A stretch of DNA of 11,522 bases, taken from assembly GCA_964577295.1 (NCBI GenBank), contig CAZNYN010000055.1, positions 1-11,522 of the forward strand, written 5' to 3'. A model generated the notes under the pieces. That model ran no database searches. It was not told the DNA's origin and saw only the letters and a program-made list of their open reading frames with translations. The stretch comes from CAZNYN01 sp964577295. Its GTDB lineage: Bacteria; Synergistota; Synergistia; Synergistales; Synergistaceae. The translations under genes were made by a program, and so were the position numbers. This document shows positions 7,300-11,522 of the stretch, one piece after another. Positions within the stretch are counted from its first letter, which is position 1. Every line of letters begins with the position of its first letter.

Positions 7300-7328
7300 A
7301 ATGGAATTGCGCAAAAAATAAAAGTCAA
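7300..7328 (-). promoter_or_regulatory. weak promoter candidate for the chromate-transporter pair
   Basis: Minus-strand TTGACT (7328-7323, 5 of 6) is followed 17 bases later by TCCATT (7305-7300, only 3 of 6). One TTGCGCAA palindrome (7307-7314) lies in the spacer, next to the -10, so a bound protein would affect this promoter. Confidence 0.3.
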
Positions 7329-7351
7329 AAAAGAGTTTATTTTGCGCAAAA
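7307..7351. promoter_or_regulatory. two TTGCGCAA palindromes between divergent genes
   Basis: TTGCGCAA occurs at 7307-7314 and again, extended to TTTTGCGCAAAA, at 7340-7351. The centres are 35 bases apart in an otherwise AT-rich stretch. The second copy abuts the TATAAT of the plus-strand gene and the first sits in the spacer of the minus-strand promoter candidate. They are a good candidate for paired operator sites controlling both directions. Confidence 0.5.
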
Positions 7352-7355
7352 TAGG

Positions 7356-7361
7356 TATAAT
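7356..7361 (+). promoter_or_regulatory. -10 element for the LmeA-like gene
   Basis: A perfect TATAAT lies 38 bases before the ATG at 7399. No good -35 is seen at 16-18 bases (GAGTTT at 17). The palindrome at 7340-7351 occupies the spacer, which fits a regulated promoter. Confidence 0.45.
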
Positions 7362-7398
7362 ATATCTTTGTTGATATAGAAAATCGGAGGTGTGTTTT

Positions 7399-8121
7399 AT
7401 GAAGAGGATTATCCTTCCGCTTATTTTGCTTGCGGCACTTATTTTTATCCCGTCGGGGGCGAGCGCCGGAGAGCATGAGAAGCAGATTGCGAAGGAGATA
7501 GGAAATCAACTTATAACTCTGTTTAAGCCCGATGCGGTGAAGGTTGTGATAAGCAACGGAGGCAGTTTTGCATGGGCGGAGACAAAGGGCGCTGTCATAG
7601 AGGGAATACGCATCGACACGATGAAACTGCGCGCTATGCTGAAGGAAGTTCCCAAGAGTGTAGACTCGAATGATAAGTATATGCTGGCGAATCTGATTAT
7701 GATGTCCGAGGGCGAGGCTGTGCTGCTCGAAAAGGATGTCAACGACTATTTTTTAAAGGGCGTGGATACGAAGGGCTTTACGAATCTGAAGTTTGACTTC
7801 ACCCCGTCGGGCTTTGTCGCAAACGGGCTTTTTACGGCGAAGTTTATCGTGACAATCAGGATTCGGCTGATGGCGAAGGGTGTTCTGGGCATGAGGCCGG
7901 ACGGCGTCTACCTTGAAAAGACAAATATTTATGTTGAAAACGTGAAGCAGCCCGACAGCCTCACAAATATGATTTTAGATAGGATTAACCCGCTTCTCCC
8001 CTTTACGAAGATTCCCTTCCCCGTAAAGTTTAAGTCTATAACAATGGACGACAACGCCGCGGTAATGACCAGCAATCCCAAGCTTTTCACAGACGGAGAG
8101 AGCTGGAGCTGGAAGAAGTAA
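7399..8121 (+). CDS. exported protein, probable LmeA/DUF2993-like lipid-binding family
   Basis: This 240-residue protein has a clear Sec signal peptide (basic MKR, hydrophobic core 4-17, Ala-Ser-Ala at 21-23), so it is exported to the periplasm or envelope. The mature part alternates short beta-type segments and helices. It ends in a Pro-rich stretch (196-225: INPLLPFTKIPFPVKF, then SITMDDNAAVMTS) that resembles the C-terminal part of the DUF2993/LmeA family, whose characterised member binds phospholipid. That match is from memory of the family pattern, so the assignment is tentative. The start is the ATG at 7399, with CGGAGG eight bases upstream. A GTG three codons earlier overlaps the site. 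It is transcribed alone, divergent from the chromate-transporter pair and convergent with the transglycosylase. Confidence 0.55.
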   Translation: MKRIILPLILLAALIFIPSGASAGEHEKQIAKEIGNQLITLFKPDAVKVVISNGGSFAWAETKGAVIEGIRIDTMKLRAMLKEVPKSVDSNDKYMLANLIMMSEGEAVLLEKDVNDYFLKGVDTKGFTNLKFDFTPSGFVANGLFTAKFIVTIRIRLMAKGVLGMRPDGVYLEKTNIYVENVKQPDSLTNMILDRINPLLPFTKIPFPVKFKSITMDDNAAVMTSNPKLFTDGESWSWKK

Positions 8122-8135
8122 TTTCACAAAAGCAA

Positions 8136-8169
8136 AAAAATACGCGGGATGCCGTTGTGGCGTCCCGCG
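8136..8169. terminator. hairpin terminator between convergent genes
   Basis: CGCGGGATGCC (8143-8153) pairs with GGCGTCCCGCG (8159-8169) through 11 pairs, one of them G-U, around a five-base loop. On the minus strand it is followed by TATTTTTTTGC, a strong terminator for the transglycosylase gene. On the plus strand the hairpin follows the LmeA-like stop by 21 bases but has no U-tract, so it works mainly for the minus strand. Confidence 0.85.
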
Positions 8170-8204
8170 CTGCGTTAGATAAAATCCCGGTTTTACTGCT
8201 TTGA

Positions 8205-9047
8205 TTAGTAGCCTGTCTTTGAAGAGTGGTTTTCGAGCATTGCCATATTTTTGTTCACTTTTTTGAGATAGGCTGTGGAGATTCCGCCGTAGTAGCGGTT
8301 CAAGGCCTTTTGTATTGTCCCGTATGCGCCTATGTAGCGTGAAAGTATCATAATGCCGGCTTCCGTGCCGCGCTCCGGGTCAAACATGTGGTCTCTTTTT
8401 GTGGCTATTCCTTTCGCACTGAGCATTCCGTGGTGAATTTTCCACATTACCTGCATTGTGCCTACAGCACCGCCTCTGCTGACGGCGCTCGGGTTAAAGC
8501 GGCTCTCCGCCTTTGCCACGCTTACTGCCAGTTCGACGGGAACTTTGTACTTCTGGCAGTAGAATACTATGGCGCTGGCCTCTCTCCACGCTATCTTGGG
8601 AGAAATATTCTTGTTGACCTTGCGGATAAATGTCGCCACATTTGCCACTGCGGCCTGTTTTGCCGGCGGCATTGCTCCCAATGACTTGAGAGTGGATTTC
8701 GGGTGCTGTTCCGCCCAAAGGTCGATATGACTTGAAGATAGCCCCATCTTTTTGAGGGCTTTGTGAACGGAATTGTCCAGCATGGAAGTAACGGCAGGTT
8801 CCGCTTTTGTCTTTGCCGCTCCCTCTGGGCTGATAACCATAGAGTGGGTTTTCACATCAGACGCGCTGCTGCCGGCGTCGGGCTCCGTCGTTGTAACTAT
8901 CGTGCCTTCGGGAGTGGGGTTATTGCTGTTAGGCTTTGGCACATCTGCACTGCTTACGTTTGGGGCGCAGAAAATCGAAATCGTAAGTATGAGGAGTGTT
9001 ATGGCCTGCGGAATAAAAATCCTCCGCATTTTCCAGATTTTTCTCAT
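8205..9047 (-). CDS. exported lytic transglycosylase, SLT domain
   Basis: This 280-residue protein has an N-terminal hydrophobic signal (residues ~11-33; Ser-Ser-Ala at the likely cleavage site), a low-complexity linker rich in Pro, Ser and Thr (36-86), and a C-terminal Slt70-type lysozyme-like domain from about 145. LAVSVAKAESRFNP (173-186) contains the catalytic Glu181. GAVGTMQVM (193-201) is the second motif and RYYGG (251-255) corresponds to the usual YNxG substrate-binding motif. It should cleave peptidoglycan glycan strands, forming 1,6-anhydro ends, in wall remodelling. No LysM or SH3 domain is visible. The start ATG follows a near-perfect AAGGAGG by five to six bases, and a promoter lies at 9143-9170. 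It is a single-gene unit. Confidence 0.9.
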   Translation of the reverse strand: MRKIWKMRRIFIPQAITLLILTISIFCAPNVSSADVPKPNSNNPTPEGTIVTTTEPDAGSSASDVKTHSMVISPEGAAKTKAEPAVTSMLDNSVHKALKKMGLSSSHIDLWAEQHPKSTLKSLGAMPPAKQAAVANVATFIRKVNKNISPKIAWREASAIVFYCQKYKVPVELAVSVAKAESRFNPSAVSRGGAVGTMQVMWKIHHGMLSAKGIATKRDHMFDPERGTEAGIMILSRYIGAYGTIQKALNRYYGGISTAYLKKVNKNMAMLENHSSKTGY

Positions 9048-9088
9048 GTTTACCTCCTTGCGGTACGGGAAAAGGATCGGAAGGAGAG

Positions 9089-9205
9089 ATGAATAAAATA
9101 ATATTTTTAGACTTCCGAACCGCTATTCTTAACGCATTAAATATGATAACCGAGAGGCGCAAGAAGTCAAGAGAATTTTCTGAAAAACAAGCGTTTACAA
9201 GGTAA
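9089..9205 (+). CDS. possible small ORF, 38 residues
   Basis: An ATG preceded by GGAAGGAGAG opens a 38-codon frame ending in TAA. The product would begin MNKIIFLDF and have a basic middle (ERRKKSR, 22-28). No known family is recognised. Against it, the purine-rich leader is unusually close to the ATG, and the frame overlaps the minus-strand promoter of the transglycosylase. It may be chance. Confidence 0.2.
   Translation: MNKIIFLDFRTAILNALNMITERRKKSREFSEKQAFTR
9143..9170 (-). promoter_or_regulatory. promoter of the lytic transglycosylase gene
   Basis: Minus-strand TTGACT (9170-9165) and TATCAT (9148-9143) are separated by 16 bases, 10 of 12 consensus matches. The predicted leader is about 90 bases and ends in the strong ribosome-binding site of the gene at 9047. 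Confidence 0.5.
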
Positions 9206-9223
9206 AAACTCAATAATACGTAG

Positions 9224-9279
9224 TTGCCAATAAATATATTTAAATTAAAATATCAATTAACATTAAATAATATTGGCAA
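9224..9279. repeat. inverted repeat TTGCCAATA/TATTGGCAA in AT-rich gap
   Basis: TTGCCAATA (9224-9232) and TATTGGCAA (9271-9279) are perfect inverse copies 38 bases apart. The segment between them is almost entirely A and T. It lies 15-70 bases after the stop of the EamA gene. The long AT loop makes a normal terminator unlikely. Confidence 0.55.
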
Positions 9280-9293
9280 AATGCGGTGTAAAA

Positions 9294-10172
9294 TTACTTG
9301 TCGCTGCCGCATGCGAGCAAAATAATGCCGCAAAAGAGGACAGAAACCCCCGCTATTCCCGTTACGGAAAGCCTCTCTCCCAAGATAAGAGACGAGAGAA
9401 TCCACGCCGTCATAGGCTCTGAGAGGGAGAGTGTGTACGCCTTGCCCATAGTGATTCGCTTCAGCCCCGCGGCGAAAAAGCAGAAGGGAAATACGGAGGA
9501 CACGAGAGCCAGAATCATAACCACGGACAGCCCGGACGGGGTCGCAATCCACGAAATATCCCCGAATATCAGCCACGGAAGCCCCATGACTGCGCTCATA
9601 GCAGTGACCACGGTTATAGTTTCAAACGGGCTGCGCCCTGTGACCAGGCGAAGTCCGTAGCCTTCGAGAGCGTAGGAAAAGCCCGCGGCAAACGCCAGAA
9701 ATATGCCGAGAGCGCTCACTTTTACAGTATCCGCACCGCCTGCCAGAGCGAGGGCGGAACATCCCGCCACAGCCATCGCCGTGGCAATGTACCAGCGGGG
9801 TTTGAGATGCTCCTTAAATGCGATTCTGCCCAATATTCCCGCCATAGCCGGAGACGAGCCTATCGCTATCATCGTGCCTATCGCAACGCCCGTAAGTTTC
9901 ACCGCCGAAAAAAAAGTAAGCTGGTATGCGATAAGCCCGAGTGCCGCAAAAAAGAGCCCCTTAAAGTTCCAGCTTCCTCCGAAAAAGGAGGGACCGTTCT
10001 TCAGAAGAGCGCAGATAACCATAATAATACCCGCCGCCGCAACGCGAGCAGCACCGACAGTTAAGGGCGAAGCACCTGCGGGGGCAAAGGCCTGGACCGT
10101 GCCCGTCAGTCCCCAGCACATACCGGCAGCAACAACGAGCAGCGAGCCTTTCAGTTCCTCCCTGTCCATCAT
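9294..10172 (-). CDS. EamA/DMT-superfamily permease
   Basis: This 292-residue inner-membrane protein of ten predicted membrane segments is built as two tandem EamA halves. The first begins GSLLVVAAGMCWGLTG and the second SALGIFLAFAAGFSYALEGYG. These transporters export or import small metabolites such as amino acids, sugars or nucleosides; the substrate cannot be read from sequence. The start is placed at the ATG at 10172, which overlaps the TGA of the upstream YhcH gene (ATGA). The following codon is also ATG, and a GTG seven codons earlier is a less likely start. No strong ribosome-binding site precedes it, so translation is probably coupled to the YhcH gene. The shared transcript suggests the permease handles the compound on which the YhcH-type protein acts. 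Confidence 0.88.
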   Translation of the reverse strand: MMDREELKGSLLVVAAGMCWGLTGTVQAFAPAGASPLTVGAARVAAAGIIMVICALLKNGPSFFGGSWNFKGLFFAALGLIAYQLTFFSAVKLTGVAIGTMIAIGSSPAMAGILGRIAFKEHLKPRWYIATAMAVAGCSALALAGGADTVKVSALGIFLAFAAGFSYALEGYGLRLVTGRSPFETITVVTAMSAVMGLPWLIFGDISWIATPSGLSVVMILALVSSVFPFCFFAAGLKRITMGKAYTLSLSEPMTAWILSSLILGERLSVTGIAGVSVLFCGIILLACGSDK

Positions 10173-10648
10173 TTCGGGCCTAACTTTCCGCACAAATCCT
10201 CATGCGTGAGCTTCACTACGATTTTTTTAATGTGAGAGACGGCTTTCCCGCTCACTCCGGGCTTGTGTCCGTCCCACGGAGCCAGCAGCAGAGCCATTCC
10301 TTCTTTGAGAGTGACATAGTCTCCTTCTCCCGAGTAAAAAGCTATATCGTTCTGCCCGTCATAAGGCACGGACTCAGTGAGAGATGCAAGAGGCGCGCAC
10401 CCGACAAGCTCCTCGCCGTCAAGCACAAGCTGCAAATCCCAATAAACCCTGTGCGCTTCGAAAGGAACACACTCTGCGGGCTTTGTCTCATACTCGCCGA
10501 AGCGCAGATCGAGCGGCGAAAAATCCATAGATTTCAGCTCTTCAAAAGAAAATCTGCCCATGGCATTCAAAAGGGGCGCAAGGACAGAGACGCCGGGAGC
10601 GACAGACGGTACATTCTTCAAAAAATTTTCGACAGAATCATAAATCAC
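10169..10648 (-). CDS. YhcH/YjgK/YiaL (DUF386) family protein
   Basis: This 159-residue cupin-like cytoplasmic protein belongs to the YhcH/EbgC family, which includes the E. coli NanQ sialic acid anomerase and proteins of other sugar-acid operons. It begins MIYDSVENF as family members do. It carries the metal/substrate motif FEAHRVYWDLQ (63-73: Glu64, His66, Asp71, Gln73), GEE (78-80), APWDGHKPG (123-131, His128) and a C-terminal IKKIVVKL. The start is a GTG at 10648 with CGGAGG seven bases upstream. The longer frame back to 10714 would add 22 residues outside the family pattern. It is the first gene of a two-gene unit with the EamA permease. The role is probably sugar anomer interconversion or a related step, and the sugar is unknown. 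Confidence 0.88.
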   Translation of the reverse strand: MIYDSVENFLKNVPSVAPGVSVLAPLLNAMGRFSFEELKSMDFSPLDLRFGEYETKPAECVPFEAHRVYWDLQLVLDGEELVGCAPLASLTESVPYDGQNDIAFYSGEGDYVTLKEGMALLLAPWDGHKPGVSGKAVSHIKKIVVKLTHEDLCGKLGPK

Positions 10649-10715
10649 AAAAAAACCTCCGAAGTTAATACAAAATTTAAACCGTTCATAGATATAATAT
10701 AGCAAAAACACCATT

Positions 10716-10747
10716 TTGACACAGTGCCGTAATCAGAATTTTATAAT
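10716..10747 (+). promoter_or_regulatory. possible promoter for the acetyltransferase
   Basis: A perfect TTGACA (10716-10721) and a perfect TATAAT (10742-10747) lie 20 bases apart, which is longer than optimal. A second -10-like TAAAAT (10824-10829) lies closer to the gene with a poor -35. The remaining divergent gap (10649-10882) is AT-rich and shows no gene. Confidence 0.35.
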
Positions 10748-10882
10748 TTCTGAAAGAATCAAAAACAACAACATTTTTGCCTGCGAAGTGCGTGCAATCA
10801 TGTGAAAAGCTGCGGTTATCGTGTAAAATATATACATAATCTAAATGTAAAATCTTACCAAAACAGCGAGGAGGCTGGTGCT

Positions 10883-11522
10883 ATGAAGAAAGATTGCGTA
10901 TTCCTAATAGGAGCGGGAAACCACGCCAAAATCATACTGTCGGCACTTGGGGAGTGCGGCATGTGCTGCAGCGGCATATATGACGACAACAAAGAACTTT
11001 GGGGAAGCACGGTATGGGGTATTCCGGTGCTCGGAGCAATATCGGAAATGCCCGACGAAGCCGAAACAATGGCAGTTATCGCGATAGGTTCAAACGAAGC
11101 GAGAAAAAAAATAGCGTCGCGCTTTGAAAAAGTGTGCTGGCCCATAGTGGTGCATCCTCAGACATCAATCCACAGCTCCGTCCGAATCGGAGAGGGCACA
11201 GTGATAATGCCGGGCGCCATAGTCCTCGCAGACACGGTTATAGGCAAACACTGCATAATAAACACATCCGCCGCCGTAAACCAGGACAGTGATATCGGCG
11301 ACTTCTGCCACATAGGAATGAGATGCGCGGTTGCCGACGGAGTGAAAATCGGCGAAGGCTCGTTTGTAGGCATGGGAGCCGTTATTATTCCGCACATTAG
11401 AATAGAAGAAAATGTCATGGTCGGAGCGGGCGGAGTAGTAATCAGAAATCTGGACAAAGACGGCCGCTACGTAGGCAACCCCGTATCAAGAATACTGCTG
11501 CCTGTATTAAAAGAAGAAAGCA
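10883..11522 (+). CDS. PglD/NeuD-type sugar acetyltransferase (partial)
   Basis: The frame is open for 213 codons to the window edge and is probably close to complete, since relatives are about 195-215 residues. An N-terminal nucleotide-sugar-binding Rossmann-like part begins FLIGAGNHAKIILSAL (7-22). It is followed by a left-handed beta-helix of hexapeptide repeats (~97-186) and the family C-terminal segment KDGRYVGNP (192-200). Relatives acetylate UDP-4-amino sugars or sialic acid for surface glycans and protein glycosylation. The ATG has GAGGAGG eight bases upstream. Where PglD/NeuD proteins have Glu-His-Asp or similar with the catalytic base histidine, this protein reads Asn133-Gln134-Asp135; the later conserved His143 is kept. 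It may therefore be altered in activity. It probably opens a glycan gene cluster to the right, which cannot be seen. Confidence 0.82.
   Translation, partial: MKKDCVFLIGAGNHAKIILSALGECGMCCSGIYDDNKELWGSTVWGIPVLGAISEMPDEAETMAVIAIGSNEARKKIASRFEKVCWPIVVHPQTSIHSSVRIGEGTVIMPGAIVLADTVIGKHCIINTSAAVNQDSDIGDFCHIGMRCAVADGVKIGEGSFVGMGAVIIPHIRIEENVMVGAGGVVIRNLDKDGRYVGNPVSRILLPVLKEES

Noticed and set aside
9703..10209. 168-codon plus-strand frame opposite the EamA gene
   Set aside because: Ala/Pro/Thr-rich antisense shadow of a clear membrane protein, with no ribosome-binding site.

Overview
This 11.5-kb stretch looks like a bacterial chromosome from an organism with a cell envelope and a peptide- or amino-acid-based metabolism. 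It carries a tripartite TRAP transporter operon with two periplasmic binding proteins, a threonine-aldolase-type lyase, a pair of half-size chromate transporters, an exported LmeA-like protein, an exported lytic transglycosylase, a YhcH/EamA pair and the start of a PglD/NeuD-type acetyltransferase. TRAP-rich gene content with duplicated dctP genes would fit Synergistota (a Cloacibacillus/Synergistes-like gut bacterium). That assignment is inference only, because no rRNA or single-copy marker gene is present. I see no tRNA, rRNA, CRISPR array, transposase or phage gene.

Layout. Bases 1-55 are a (CTGT)n tetranucleotide tract that runs off the left edge. On the minus strand it lies just after a ribosome-binding site and start codon, preceded by a promoter and an 18-bp palindrome, so it looks like the 5' end of a phase-variable gene. 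Bases 167-1189 encode the aldolase. A strong hairpin at 1250-1291 separates it from the TRAP operon, transcribed right to left: dctP copy 2 (4840-5838), dctP copy 1 (3320-4318), dctQ (2625-3218) and dctM (1312-2628). The two binding proteins are about 81% identical and appear to share one permease. Bases 6200-7260 hold two overlapping chromate-transporter halves. They are divergent from a plus-strand LmeA/DUF2993-like exported protein (7399-8121), and the shared intergenic region contains two copies of the palindrome TTGCGCAA. That gene converges on a lytic transglycosylase (8205-9047) across a shared terminator. After an AT-rich gap come an EamA permease and a YhcH-family protein, translationally coupled (9294-10648). 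The partial acetyltransferase (10883 to the edge) is divergent from them.

The base composition of the plus strand changes between about 8.1 and 9.3 kb: it is G- and T-rich to the left and C- and A-rich to the right, whichever strand the genes are on. This is the polarity expected where two replication forks meet (the terminus) or at the edge of a recent inversion. The most interesting items are the repeat-tract ORF, this skew switch, the duplicated binding proteins whose ligand-pocket segment has diverged, and the acetyltransferase that lacks the usual catalytic histidine.
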